A stretch of DNA of 60,519 nt from Bacteroides gallinarum DSM 18171 = JCM 13658 (GTDB lineage: Bacteria; Bacteroidota; Bacteroidia; Bacteroidales; Bacteroidaceae). The notes beneath the pieces were generated by a model that was given only the letters and a program-made list of their open reading frames with translations, had not been told where the DNA came from and made no database searches. Where the stretch lies: the NCBI RefSeq assembly GCF_000374365.1, contig NZ_KB894142.1, positions 1 to 60,519 on the forward strand. Direction: 5' to 3'. Below, one piece after another: positions 34,707 through 43,156 of this stretch (positions are counted from its first letter, which is position 1; every line of letters starts with the position of its first letter). The position numbers were made by a program, and so were the translations under genes.

Positions 34707-36902
34707 ATGAACGAGCAAGCCATACAAGAGCAATATCAGCATATAGCCGGCCTACTGGAACAGAAACGCCTGAAAGAAGCCCAAACCCAATTGGAAGCCT
34801 TCCTATGGAACTGTAACGACTGGACTCTCCGCAACCGCCTGGAACAGGCCGAAGTATCCTATCGGTACATGTTACAATACATGCAACAGGGAATAAATGA
34901 CCCGGAACGGCAGAAACTGTACCGGCAACTCCTGGCGGAAACCTGGGAGCTTGCCGAACAGGCACGTATCGGCCTGCTCGATGAAGTATCCACCCGTTAC
35001 TACCATGCCCTGCACAAGAACAAAAAGAACATGGCAGCCGGTTACGGCATGTCCTCCTGGCTGAAAGTATTAGAGTCTTTCCCTGACGATATGGCGGTTT
35101 GCCAGCTCATGCCCGACAACCGGCAAAGCCTGGACGGTGCATTGCAGCGGCACGAAGAAACCGCCCAATACCTGTTCCTCACCACATGGGGCAACAGCGG
35201 CTGGACGGCAGACGAGCAGCAGCAGGCGGGAATGTACCTGGACTCCGAGCTGTTACCGGCCAATGACCTGTGCCTGTTCATCGGAGCCGTTCTGCTCAGC
35301 CTAATGGAATGTTTCGACCCGCGTAAATTCTCGTGGCTGCTGGATGCCGCGACGCATGCCGATACGCAAGTCAGCCAACGCGCACTGGTAGTTATCACCA
35401 TTGTACTGCACATACACCCCGACCGCTTGCAGCTCTATCCCGAACTGGAAGCAAAGCTGTCGCTACTCAACGAGGACGGCAGTTTCGGCAAGCAACTGAA
35501 CCGGGTGTATATCCAACTGCTCCGTAGCCAGGAAACGGAGAAGATAGACAAGAAGATGCGCGAGGAAATCATTCCCGAGATGATGAAAAACGTAACTATC
35601 ATGCGCAACATGAAGTACGGCTTCGAGGAGAATGCCGATGAAGACGACCGGAACCCGGACTGGGAGAAAGCTTTCGAAGAATCCGGATTGGGCGACAAGA
35701 TACGCGAAATGAACGAATTGCAGTTGGAAGGAGCCGATGTGTATATGAGCACATTCGCCCAGCTCAAAAGCTACCCGTTCTTCCAGAACCCGCACAACTG
35801 GTTCTATCCGTTCGATATGCAGCATTCCAGCATCATACGGGAATTCGGGCTGAAACCGACAGGAGAAAACGCGGTGCTGTCGCTGATACTGCAATCGGGC
35901 TTTTTCTGCAACAGCGACAAGTATTCGCTCTGCTTCACCATGGCACATATCCCGCAGGCACAACGCAACATGATGCTGAGCCAAATGACATCGCAAGACC
36001 TGAACGAACTGCTGGACGAAAGCAAATCGTCCGGTCTGAAACAGTATGCACAGCGCCCGGATGTCATCAGCAACCAATATATCCACGACCTGTACCGTTT
36101 CTTCAAGCTCAGCCAACGCCGCCGCGAGTTCCGCGATATATTCAAGGAAGAAATAGCCCTGCACCGCATCCCGGCACTGAAAGACATCCTGTACAAGCCC
36201 GAACTGCTGATTGCCGCAGGCGATTTCCATTTCCGCAAAGAGCATCCGGCAGAAGCATTAGGCATCTACAAGGAAGTGGCGGATATGAATTATGCCGATG
36301 CGGACATCTTCCAGAAAACCGGTTACTGCCTGCAAAAGGAGAAACGCTACAAAGAAGCGGTCGATGCCTACCGGAAAGCGGACATACTGAAACCAGACCA
36401 CGTATGGACTATCCGCCACCTTGCCACCTGCTACCGCCAAATGCACGACTTCGCAACGGCATTGGAGTATTACAGGAAAGCGGAAGCCATACAGCCGGAA
36501 AACCGCAACGTCATATTCTTCATCGGCAGTTGCCTGGCCGAACAAGAGCGCTATGAAGAGGCCCTGCAATACTTCTTCAAATTAGACCTCATGGAGAACG
36601 ACTGCATCAAGGCATGGCGTGCCATAGGCTGGTGCTCGTTCGTCAGCGGGAAGTCCGAACAGGCCATGAGGTATTATGAAAAAGTGCTTGCCCGACAACC
36701 GATTGCCACGGACTACCTCAACGCAGGCCACGTGGCGCTGAAACTGGGCAATATGGAAAAGGCAGCCGGATTATACGGAAAAGCCACCGCAGAAAGCGGC
36801 AGCCGCGAAACGTTCCTCGAAATGTTCGATAAAGACCGAGACACCCTTATCAGGCTGGGAATAGATGAAAAAGACCTGCCGCTGATAAGAGACTTGGCCT
36901 AA
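34707..36902 (+). CDS. large TPR-repeat protein
   Basis: This 731-aa cytoplasmic protein has no signal peptide. Its first ~470 residues are helical without an assigned domain. The C-terminal ~220 residues form tetratricopeptide repeats (AEALGIYKEVADMNYADADI, YKEAVDAYRKADILKPDHVW, FATALEYYRKAEAIQPENRN, YEEALQYFFKLDLMENDCIK, SEQAMRYYEKVLARQP). TPR proteins act as assembly scaffolds; a specific partner is not evident. It stands alone, is convergent with maf, and is followed by a strong bidirectional terminator. Confidence 0.85.
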   Translation: MNEQAIQEQYQHIAGLLEQKRLKEAQTQLEAFLWNCNDWTLRNRLEQAEVSYRYMLQYMQQGINDPERQKLYRQLLAETWELAEQARIGLLDEVSTRYYHALHKNKKNMAAGYGMSSWLKVLESFPDDMAVCQLMPDNRQSLDGALQRHEETAQYLFLTTWGNSGWTADEQQQAGMYLDSELLPANDLCLFIGAVLLSLMECFDPRKFSWLLDAATHADTQVSQRALVVITIVLHIHPDRLQLYPELEAKLSLLNEDGSFGKQLNRVYIQLLRSQETEKIDKKMREEIIPEMMKNVTIMRNMKYGFEENADEDDRNPDWEKAFEESGLGDKIREMNELQLEGADVYMSTFAQLKSYPFFQNPHNWFYPFDMQHSSIIREFGLKPTGENAVLSLILQSGFFCNSDKYSLCFTMAHIPQAQRNMMLSQMTSQDLNELLDESKSSGLKQYAQRPDVISNQYIHDLYRFFKLSQRRREFRDIFKEEIALHRIPALKDILYKPELLIAAGDFHFRKEHPAEALGIYKEVADMNYADADIFQKTGYCLQKEKRYKEAVDAYRKADILKPDHVWTIRHLATCYRQMHDFATALEYYRKAEAIQPENRNVIFFIGSCLAEQERYEEALQYFFKLDLMENDCIKAWRAIGWCSFVSGKSEQAMRYYEKVLARQPIATDYLNAGHVALKLGNMEKAAGLYGKATAESGSRETFLEMFDKDRDTLIRLGIDEKDLPLIRDLA

Positions 36903-36919
36903 TCTAACAATCATACTTG

Positions 36920-36957
36920 TTTCCATAAGGAGAAACGAGCGTTTTTCCTTATGGAAA
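36920..36957. terminator. bidirectional terminator between TPR gene and maf
   Basis: TTTCCATAAGGA (36920-36931) and TCCTTATGGAAA (36946-36957) form a perfect 12-bp stem between two convergent genes. Confidence 0.8.
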
Positions 36958-36992
36958 ACAAAAATTCCTCTTGGAGAAAACGGGGAAGAACA

Positions 36993-37577
36993 CTATTTTA
37001 TCTTGATAAGCTCCCTATAAAGCCGTTGTACCGGCAATCCCATGATATTGTAGTAACTTCCCGAAATATTCTCCACTCCGATAAAGCCAATCCACTCTTG
37101 TACGCCGTAAGCGCCGGCTTTATCCATAGGACGGAACTTATCCACATAATAAGCAATCTCCTCCTCGCCCAGTACGGAGAAGCTTACTTCCGTACGAGCG
37201 GCAAAGCTCCGCTGCCATTCCGTGGTAGTAAGGCAGACACCGGTAAATACCTCGTGGGTACGGCCGGACATGTCACGCAACATACGTAGGGCGTCTTCCC
37301 GGTCCTTCGGCTTTCCGAGCACCTTTCCGTCCAGCCACACAATGGTATCGGCAGTTATCATCAGTTCGCCCGGCTGCAACATGTCACGGTAGGCGTCCGC
37401 TTTCTCCTTCGCTATATAAAGAGGTATGTCCGCTCCCTGCAAAGTTTCGGGATACGACTCGTCTACATCGGGCAGCGTACGCACTTCGTAGCTTACGCCC
37501 AGTCCTGCCAGCAGCTCCTTACGCCGGGGAGAATTGGAGACAAGAATCACTTTATATTTCTTCAGGTTATCCAACAT
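36993..37577 (-). CDS. maf: Maf-type nucleotide pyrophosphatase
   Basis: This protein of about 194 aa belongs to the Maf family of house-cleaning nucleoside triphosphate pyrophosphatases (dTTP/UTP type), linked to cell-division arrest. The family N-terminus VILVSNSPRRKELLAGLG carries the S-x-R-R-x-x-L phosphate-binding loop. TADTIVWLDGKVLGKP and VFTGVCL are also conserved. The start at 37577 (MLDNLKKYK) is preferred; the frame extends 20 codons upstream but those encode a hydrophobic stretch foreign to the family. It follows the KdsC-like gene by 99 bp in a minus-strand run. Confidence 0.93.
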   Translation of the reverse strand: MLDNLKKYKVILVSNSPRRKELLAGLGVSYEVRTLPDVDESYPETLQGADIPLYIAKEKADAYRDMLQPGELMITADTIVWLDGKVLGKPKDREDALRMLRDMSGRTHEVFTGVCLTTTEWQRSFAARTEVSFSVLGEEEIAYYVDKFRPMDKAGAYGVQEWIGFIGVENISGSYYNIMGLPVQRLYRELIKIK

Positions 37578-37676
37578 AATGTTATAAAAATAATAAGTTA
37601 ACAAGAATGCGGCAAGGAAGTTAACAAAGCCCGCCACGACAAACCAACGGGCTGCCGGAGAACGAGCCGACGGGAA

Positions 37677-38207
37677 TTACCAGCCGAATGCTCTCTCGTC
37701 CGCCATCCAAAGGCCTTTTACTTTGAGGAACTGCTCTACGATGTCGCGTCCGCAGCCGTATCCTCCGTCTTTGTGGGAAATATAGCGCGCCACGGCTTTC
37801 ACTTCCGGAGCGGCATCCTTCGGACAACACGGCAGACCGCAGGTATTCATCACCTCGATATCGGGAATATCGTCGCCTACGTATAATATCTCCTCGTCCA
37901 GCAAGCCGTACCGGTCGCGGAAGTCGCGGTAATCGTGTATCTTGACGGACGACCCCATATAGATATTCCCGGCCGGCACTCCCAAGGCGAGGAAGCGCTT
38001 GCGTACCGCTTCCGTACGCCCGCCGGTAATAATAGCCAGCGGAATTTCATGCTTGGCAGCCAGGTGCAATGCGTAGCCGTCTTTTATATTTACCGTACGC
38101 ATCGGCTCGCCGTCCGTGCTCATAGGAATGACATTGGCGCTCAACACCCCGTCCACATCGAACGCGAGGGCTTTTATCTTGCTCAAATCGTAATTAATCG
38201 TACTCAT
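37677..38207 (-). CDS. KdsC-like 3-deoxy-D-manno-octulosonate 8-phosphate phosphatase
   Basis: This 176-aa HAD-superfamily (C0 type, no cap) phosphatase fits KdsC in size and motifs. Motif I is AFDVDGVLS, motif II IITGGRT, then SSVKIHDY with the motif III lysine, and motif [14 protein letters not shown]. KdsC makes KDO for lipopolysaccharide. [14 protein letters not shown] is a typical C-terminal block of this family. Relatives acting on similar sugar acids cannot be excluded by eye. It is part of the compact minus-strand run nitroreductase-membrane protein-DUF2520-KdsC-Maf. Confidence 0.88.
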   Translation of the reverse strand: MSTINYDLSKIKALAFDVDGVLSANVIPMSTDGEPMRTVNIKDGYALHLAAKHEIPLAIITGGRTEAVRKRFLALGVPAGNIYMGSSVKIHDYRDFRDRYGLLDEEILYVGDDIPDIEVMNTCGLPCCPKDAAPEVKAVARYISHKDGGYGCGRDIVEQFLKVKGLWMADERAFGW

Positions 38208-38228
38208 ACCGTTATTCTTTCCAAAGGG

Positions 38229-39017
38229 TTAACTATGCCGGTGTATGCTCTCACTAATCAGCTTGTACAGCTCCTGCATCTGCGGCTCACCGGCAAGCAT
38301 CTGCAAATGCTCGCCGATAACGTTCTCATCGTACCGCACGGCAGGTCCCGTCTGGGCAAGTCGCGGTTCGAGTTCATGCACCTTACGCGCCGTCTCGTCT
38401 ATCAGCGGCAACATTACTTCAAAGGGAAGCCCGTACTTTTCCAGCAGTCCGGCGGCAAGGGTGTACATATGGTTTGTAAAATTGCAGGCAAAAACAGCCG
38501 CCAGATGCAGGCTCTTACGCTGTTCGGAGGTTGCCTCGTACACTTTACCGGAAAGTGCGGAAGCGATATCTTTCAGGAACCGGGCGTCTTCCGCGGAATT
38601 GCTTTCCACAAAAACCGGAATCTGCCGGAAGTCGGCCATGCGCTGCCTGCTGAATGTCTGCATCGGATAGAACACACCGTAGCGCTCTACCCTGCCCGCC
38701 CATACATTCATCGGGATGCTGCCGGCCGTATGTACCCACAGGGCGTTCTCCCTGCCGGCAACGATTTCGGGCAACATCCGTACAAACGCCGCATCTTTCA
38801 AGGCAACGATGTAGAGCTGCGCATCGGCGGCAACGGACGCCAAGTCGGTAGTATAGGCAGCCTCCACTGCCTGCGCCAAGGTCCGTGCCGACTCTTCCGT
38901 ACGGCTGTAAACCTGTACGATGCGAAATCCTTTATAATAAAGCGCCTTTGCCAGGTTCGTCGCCAGGTTGCCGGCTCCGATAAATACAACGGATGTATCT
39001 TCTATGCTTCTTTTCAT
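38229..39017 (-). CDS. Rossmann-fold protein with DUF2520 domain
   Basis: This 262-aa protein starts with an NAD(P)-binding Rossmann motif (VVFIGAGNLATNLAKALYYKG) as in 6-phosphogluconate or pyrroline-carboxylate-type dehydrogenases. The C-terminal half is the all-helical DUF2520 domain (AAVFACNFTNHMYTLAAGLL, PAVRYDENVI). Members are presumed oxidoreductases of unknown substrate, present in most Bacteroidetes. It begins 1 bp before the upstream gene ends and is followed by the KdsC-like gene after 21 bp. Confidence 0.85.
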   Translation of the reverse strand: MKRSIEDTSVVFIGAGNLATNLAKALYYKGFRIVQVYSRTEESARTLAQAVEAAYTTDLASVAADAQLYIVALKDAAFVRMLPEIVAGRENALWVHTAGSIPMNVWAGRVERYGVFYPMQTFSRQRMADFRQIPVFVESNSAEDARFLKDIASALSGKVYEATSEQRKSLHLAAVFACNFTNHMYTLAAGLLEKYGLPFEVMLPLIDETARKVHELEPRLAQTGPAVRYDENVIGEHLQMLAGEPQMQELYKLISESIHRHS

Positions 39018-39018
39018 T

Positions 39019-39354
39019 TTATCTCGTAGATACCAAATATAAAATACCGCCGATTACTAATAATGCAACCGGCAACAGATAAGCCGACATCGTGCCGAGC
39101 AGAGCTGTTATCAGCCCGAAGTTCAGTATCAGCCACAAGCCAGCCAATACCAGCCCCACCGATTTATCGTGCTTGAACAACAGAAAGATAACCGCCGTAT
39201 AAAGCAGGAAGTTATCCCTGTTCATCACCCACGACAAGCCCGATGCGGAGAGATGCAGCAGTTTATCCGCCAGGTAAAGCACGCCGAAAACAATCAGCGT
39301 GATAGCCGTAGCCTTGTATGTATCTTTATTATTGTTTGCCTTTGCCGCGCTCAC
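39019..39354 (-). CDS. small membrane protein (DUF5668/LiaF-TM-like)
   Basis: This 111-aa protein has four hydrophobic helices (ATAITLIVFGVLYLADKLL, NFLLYTAVIFLLF, SVGLVLAGLWLILNFGLI, YLLPVALLVIGGILYLV). The arrangement resembles the small LiaF-type membrane domain. It has no enzymatic motifs. It ends 1 bp from the DUF2520 gene and starts 2 bp after the nitroreductase gene, so it is translated from the same message. Function is unknown. Confidence 0.75.
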   Translation of the reverse strand: MSAAKANNNKDTYKATAITLIVFGVLYLADKLLHLSASGLSWVMNRDNFLLYTAVIFLLFKHDKSVGLVLAGLWLILNFGLITALLGTMSAYLLPVALLVIGGILYLVSTR

Positions 39355-39356
39355 CG

Positions 39357-39893
39357 CTATTTTCCTCCATATTTATTAAGGTGAATCTTTTCCCATTGCA
39401 GGTGGTCTTCATTGAAAGGCTTGCGCTCCATGCCTTTATGTCCTATGGCTATGATGCTGAGGGCTTGCAGTTGCAAAGGAATATTGAGCACGTCGTGTAC
39501 GTATTCGTTGGAAGAAATACCGGATGCGGCAAAACGCTCGCGGAGCTGTACCCAGCAGCTTCCCAGCCCCATATCCTCTGCCTGAAGTTGCAGGTAAATG
39601 GAAGCAATGGCGGCATCTTCTATCCAGACATCGCTTGCCAGCGGGTCGGCGGTTACAACCACCGCCAATGCAGCATCCGCAATGAACTGCGAAGCCTGCT
39701 CCTTGCAGAAGGACAGTTTTTTCAAAGTTTCCTTGTCGTCCACCACGATAAACTGCCAGGCATTGCTGCGTTTGGAAGTAGGCGCCATAAGCGCGGCCTT
39801 CATTAATGTAACGACCTGTTCCTGAGTCAACTCTTCTTCCGTGAACTTCCGCATGCTGCGGCGGGCTTTTATCAATTCGCTAAAACTTTCCAT
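39357..39893 (-). CDS. nitroreductase family protein
   Basis: This 178-aa FMN-dependent oxidoreductase has the family start LIKARRSMRKFTEEELTQEQ with the flavin phosphate-binding R-R-S-x-R. It continues with SKRSNAWQFIVVDD and LQAEDMGLGSCWVQL. It probably works as a homodimer reducing quinone-like or nitro compounds with NAD(P)H. It is the first gene of the minus-strand run ending at maf. The ICE junction lies just upstream (39937-39946) and its -7 box TAACTTTG is part of the junction core, so the ICE has replaced its upstream promoter region. Confidence 0.92.
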   Translation of the reverse strand: MESFSELIKARRSMRKFTEEELTQEQVVTLMKAALMAPTSKRSNAWQFIVVDDKETLKKLSFCKEQASQFIADAALAVVVTADPLASDVWIEDAAIASIYLQLQAEDMGLGSCWVQLRERFAASGISSNEYVHDVLNIPLQLQALSIIAIGHKGMERKPFNEDHLQWEKIHLNKYGGK

Positions 39894-39936
39894 ATATGCG
39901 CATCGTTTAGAAATGAATACTTTGTCGTTAAGCTAT

Positions 39937-39946
39937 GCAAAGTTAC
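39937..39946 (-). mobile_element. ICE left junction (attL core GTAACTTTGC)
   Basis: On the minus strand this reads GTAACTTTGC, matching the GTAnnTTTGC core that CTnDOT-family ICEs use in Bacteroides targets. It lies 320 bp before the integrase start, the spacing expected for the CTnDOT left end, and separates core genes (left) from ICE genes (right). It also forms the -7 box of the nitroreductase promoter. The exact cut points cannot be fixed without the empty site. Confidence 0.75.
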
Positions 39947-40265
39947 TACAAAAAAGTGAAATGCGGAAAGATATAGTGATAGAATTGAGTTACAAGGGTT
40001 TTGGTTGAAGTGGCGATAATCCGTGAAGCCATTACAATCCCTGCCGAAGCCAAATCCTGACGCCGCTACGTTACTTGTTCGTAACCATGCCCGAAAATGC
40101 GACAAACGGGTACGAATAGCGAAACAAGGCTCTAAGGAATAGTGAGTTATCCATAACTCATGCGAAAAATCAGGTTACGGAAAAAGATTGCGCCGTTCCT
40201 CCCCGTTTTGCGTACCAACACCGGACTCTTCACCAACTAATTTTGAAACCCAAAAATTAAGGACA
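39947..40265. promoter_or_regulatory. ICE left-end region with presumed integrase arm sites and int promoter
   Basis: No gene is seen. In CTnDOT this segment contains the arm-type sites bound by IntDOT and the integrase promoter. Individual sites cannot be confirmed by eye here. Confidence 0.45.
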
Positions 40266-41501
40266 ATGAAGAGTACATTTTCAGTAATCTACTACCTCAA
40301 GCGTCAGGTAGTGAAAAAGGACGGGACAGTTCCCGTCATGGGACGCATCACGGTGGACGGCAGCCAGACACAGTTCAGCTGCAAACTGACTGTCGATCCG
40401 AAACTGTGGGACACCAAAGGTGGACGTGTCACGGGCAGAAGCACGGCGGCACTCGAAACGAACCGTATGCTTGACAAGATGCGGGTACGCATCAACAGGC
40501 ATTATCAGGAAATCATGGAGCGTGACAACTTCGTCACGGCGGAGAAGGTGAAGAACGCCTTTCTCGGACTGGAACACCGCTACCACACGCTGATGCAGGT
40601 GTTCCGCCAGCACAACGAGGACTACGAGAAGCAGGTGGAGGCAGGCATGAAAGCCAAAGGCACGCTGCTGAAGTACCGCACCGTTTACAAGCACATGCAA
40701 GAGTTCCTCGACATCCGCTACCATGTGAAGGACATCGCCCTAAAAGAGCTTACCCCGGCTTTCATCTCCGACTTCGAGATGTTCCTGCGCACGGACAAGC
40801 ACTGCTGCACCAATACCGTGTGGCTGTACGTCTGCCCGTTACGGACGATGGTATTCATCGCCATCAACAACGAGTGGCTGACGCGCGACCCGTTCCGCGA
40901 GTATGAAATCAAGAAGGAGGAAACAACACGCAGTTTCCTGACCAAAGATGAGATCCGCCTGCTGATGGAGGGGAAACTGAAAAACGCCAAACAGGAATTG
41001 TACCGCGACCTCTACCTGTTCTGCGCCTTCACGGGGCTGTCGTTCGCGGATATGCGCAACCTTACGGAAGAGAATATCCGCACCTACTTCGACGAACACG
41101 AGTGGATAAACATCAACCGCCAGAAAACGGGCGTGGTGTCCAACATCCGCCTGCTCGACATCGCCAACCGCATAATCGGCAAATACCGGGGACTGTGCGG
41201 GGACGGCAGGATATTTCCCGTTCCGCATTATAACACGTGCCTTGCCGGTATCCGTGCCGTCGCCAAGCGTTGCGGCATCACCAAGCATATCACGTGGCAT
41301 CAGAGCCGCCACACGGCAGCCACGACGATATTCCTCTCCAACGGTGTTCCCATCGAAACGGTCAGCTCCATGCTCGGACACAAGAGCATAAAGACGACGC
41401 AGATTTACGCAAAGATAACCAAAGAGAAGCTCAATCAGGACATGGAGAACCTTGCCGCAAGATTGAACGGCGTCGAGGAATTTGCAGGTTGCACCATCTA
41501 A
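40266..41501 (+). CDS. int: IntDOT-type tyrosine recombinase
   Basis: This 411-aa ICE integrase is the size of CTnDOT IntDOT. It has the N-terminal arm-binding and core-binding domains and a catalytic domain. The active-site residues are at the IntDOT positions: S259 (in GLS, replacing the usual first arginine), K287, H345, R348 and nucleophile Y381; H372 lies in GHKS. The start at 40266 (MKSTFSVIYYLKRQ) is used rather than the in-frame ATG at 40188, because upstream residues have no family similarity. IntDOT cuts with a 7-bp stagger and tolerates heterology between att sites. It drives integration and, with Xis2c, Xis2d and Exc, excision. Confidence 0.95.
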   Translation: MKSTFSVIYYLKRQVVKKDGTVPVMGRITVDGSQTQFSCKLTVDPKLWDTKGGRVTGRSTAALETNRMLDKMRVRINRHYQEIMERDNFVTAEKVKNAFLGLEHRYHTLMQVFRQHNEDYEKQVEAGMKAKGTLLKYRTVYKHMQEFLDIRYHVKDIALKELTPAFISDFEMFLRTDKHCCTNTVWLYVCPLRTMVFIAINNEWLTRDPFREYEIKKEETTRSFLTKDEIRLLMEGKLKNAKQELYRDLYLFCAFTGLSFADMRNLTEENIRTYFDEHEWININRQKTGVVSNIRLLDIANRIIGKYRGLCGDGRIFPVPHYNTCLAGIRAVAKRCGITKHITWHQSRHTAATTIFLSNGVPIETVSSMLGHKSIKTTQIYAKITKEKLNQDMENLAARLNGVEEFAGCTI

Positions 41502-41512
41502 AAAGAAAAGCC

Positions 41513-41875
41513 ATGAAACGTGACACAATCATCATCGAGGACAAGGCAGTCAGCGTAACCGGTAACGACGTGTGGATGACCGCCACCGAAATAGCCGGAT
41601 TGTTCCATACGACCGTCCCGGCAGTGAACGCCGCCATCAGAGCCGTCCGCAAGTCGGACGTGCTGAACGACTACGAGGTGTGCCGCTACATGCAGCTTGA
41701 AAACGGGCTGCACGCGGACGTGTACGCCCTTGAAATCATCATCCCGGTCGCTTTCAGGGTGAATACCTACAACACCCACCTGTTCCGCACATGGCTGGTG
41801 GGAAAGGCACTCTCACAAGAGAAACGGCAGACATACGTGATGTTCATACAGAACGGAAAAGCCGGGTATTGCTGA
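41513..41875 (+). CDS. small ICE protein with RhuM/HTH-like N-terminus
   Basis: This 120-aa protein starts 11 bp after int. WMTATEIAGLFHTTVPAVNAAIRA looks like a winged-HTH or RhuM-type DNA-binding segment (cited in part). It is followed by the block LEIIIPVAFRVNTYNTHLFRTWL, with an R-V-N-T-x-x-x-x-x-F-R-x-W pattern recalling RhuM-like proteins. It is probably co-transcribed with int. A role in DNA binding is a reasonable guess; none is proven. Confidence 0.65.
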   Translation: MKRDTIIIEDKAVSVTGNDVWMTATEIAGLFHTTVPAVNAAIRAVRKSDVLNDYEVCRYMQLENGLHADVYALEIIIPVAFRVNTYNTHLFRTWLVGKALSQEKRQTYVMFIQNGKAGYC

Positions 41876-41895
41876 TTGCACATACCCCATAAGAC

Positions 41896-41937
41896 AAGTA
41901 AACGGGTAGCACCACAAAAGGTGTCACCCGTTTACTT
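41896..41937. terminator. bidirectional terminator between convergent ICE genes
   Basis: AAGTAAACGGGT (41896-41907) pairs with ACCCGTTTACTT (41926-41937), with an inner CACC/GGTG stem. It separates the int transcript (+) from the minus-strand HTH genes. Confidence 0.8.
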
Positions 41938-41952
41938 TTTCATGAAACCGCC

Positions 41953-42258
41953 TCACTCCAGCGGCTTGCGGTAGTTCGCTTCCAGTACCCCGCGCAGCCC
42001 CGTTTCCGGGTAAAGCACCTTCCCTCCCAAAAGTATGAAGGGCAACACGCGGTTGTTGCGGTATTCCTGCAAGGTGCGCCGGCTCACACGGAGCAGTTCC
42101 GACACCTCGCCGTCCGTCAGGTAACGTTCCCCGTCCAGCGGAGGACGGTAGCTTTCCAGAAATGCGGACAGCCATTTCGAGCCTTTGCGCATATCCTGCA
42201 CCACAGAGGCTATCGGCTCGTCTTCCATCGTAAAAACATCGTTGTTCTCGTTCATCAT
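41953..42258 (-). CDS. HTH (excisionase-like) protein
   Basis: The start at 42258 (MMNENNDVF) is preferred; the frame is open to 42321, overlapping the upstream gene. The ~101-aa product has a MerR/excisionase-type winged HTH: YLTDGEVSELLRVSRRTLQE, then YRNNRVLPFILLGGKVLY. Such proteins bend DNA or act as directionality factors. It forms a minus-strand pair with the HTH gene at 42290-42589. The specific role in CTnDOT-like ICEs is not known to me. Confidence 0.75.
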   Translation of the reverse strand: MMNENNDVFTMEDEPIASVVQDMRKGSKWLSAFLESYRPPLDGERYLTDGEVSELLRVSRRTLQEYRNNRVLPFILLGGKVLYPETGLRGVLEANYRKPLE

Positions 42259-42289
42259 AACTTCGGATTCAGTGGGTGAATAAATCAAA

Positions 42290-42589
42290 TCATCTGCCGT
42301 GCGGATAGAGCGTGCCGACAAGCGGTATCAGCCGCTTCACCTCCTCTGGCTTGTAATAGAACCTGCGGTTTATCTGCGAGTAGCCGATAAGCCGCCTGTC
42401 ACGCAGCGTCTGCAACGTGCGCGGGCTTATTCTCAACTGCCCGCAGACCTCCTCGCCCGTGAGCCATCTTTCCATGCGCCCCGTGTCGCTTTTGCGCCTC
42501 AGGGCGGCGACCTTCTCCGAGAGTGCGCCGAATGCCGCCACCATCATCTCGAAAGTCTTTTTCTCGATAGATACTATTTCCATATTCAT
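42290..42589 (-). CDS. HTH (excisionase-like) protein
   Basis: The start at 42589 (MNMEIVSIEKKTFEMM) fits the family; the ATG at 42631 adds unrelated residues. The ~99-aa product has an N-terminal helix and a winged HTH: RWLTGEEVCGQLRISPRTLQ, then TLRDRRLIGYSQINRRFYY. It belongs to the same group as Xis2c/Xis2d and the gene at 41953-42258. Four such HTH genes lie within 1.6 kb, two per strand. It is divergent from xis2c across the regulatory region at 42590-42790. Confidence 0.75.
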   Translation of the reverse strand: MNMEIVSIEKKTFEMMVAAFGALSEKVAALRRKSDTGRMERWLTGEEVCGQLRISPRTLQTLRDRRLIGYSQINRRFYYKPEEVKRLIPLVGTLYPHGR

Positions 42590-42707
42590 GTCATTTAGAG
42601 TTTGCCGCAAAGGTAACGAAACGGCATACAAGACGTATCGTTTTCCGCTGAAAGGCTGCCTGTTGCGCCGTTTGACCGGGTTACGGAGCCATCTTCCGCA
42701 AAAATCT

Positions 42708-42722
42708 TACGTGAGTCACGTA
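42708..42722. promoter_or_regulatory. perfect palindrome TACGTGA-G-TCACGTA upstream of xis2c
   Basis: A 7-1-7 perfect palindrome lies about 50-60 bp upstream of the likely transcription start of the excision operon (a -7-like GAATTTTG is at 42755-42762). RteC of CTnDOT is known to activate this operon by binding inverted half-sites some 50-70 bp upstream of the start, so this is the prime candidate. The assignment is inference from position and symmetry. Confidence 0.6.
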
Positions 42723-42790
42723 GTGAGTTGTTAAAGCCCCTTTTGTTTATTGCCGAATTTTGTCGCAGAAACAAAAAGAAAGGACTGAAC

Positions 42791-43153
42791 ATGAAAGTGA
42801 TAACAATGGAAAGTTCCGCCTACAAGGAGATGATGGCGCAGATTGCGAACATCGCAGGGTACATCCGCGAGGCAAGGGACGAGAAGAAACGGAAGCGGGA
42901 AACCGAAGACAAGCTGCTTGACACGGCACAGGCGGCGAAGATGCTCAACGTGAGCAAGCGCACCATGCAGCGTATGCGCACCGACCACCGTATCGAGTAT
43001 GTGGTGGTACGCGGAAGCTGCCGCTACCGCCTTTCCGAGATACTGCGGCTATTGGAGGACAACACAGTAAGGAACGAGGAAGGGACAATAGACACCCTGT
43101 TCCACAACCACACGCTGCGCACGGGCGGCAAACCAAAAGGAAGGAGGACATAG
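42791..43153 (+). CDS. xis2c: excision protein Xis2c
   Basis: The start at 42791 (MKVITMESSAYKEMM) gives 120 aa; the in-frame upstream ATG adds residues with no family similarity. It has an N-terminal helix and excisionase-type HTH LLDTAQAAKMLNVSKRTMQR followed by a wing with YVVVRGSCRY. The position as first gene of the order xis2c-xis2d-orf3-exc matches the CTnDOT excision operon exactly. In CTnDOT, Xis2c helps IntDOT excise the element and also influences tra and mob expression. It ends 3 bp before xis2d. Confidence 0.85.
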   Translation: MKVITMESSAYKEMMAQIANIAGYIREARDEKKRKRETEDKLLDTAQAAKMLNVSKRTMQRMRTDHRIEYVVVRGSCRYRLSEILRLLEDNTVRNEEGTIDTLFHNHTLRTGGKPKGRRT

Positions 43154-43156
43154 GTC

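Noticed and set aside
40188..40265. 26-codon N-terminal extension of the integrase
   Set aside because: Not similar to IntDOT; the start at 40266 gives exactly 411 aa with all catalytic residues at the known IntDOT numbers.
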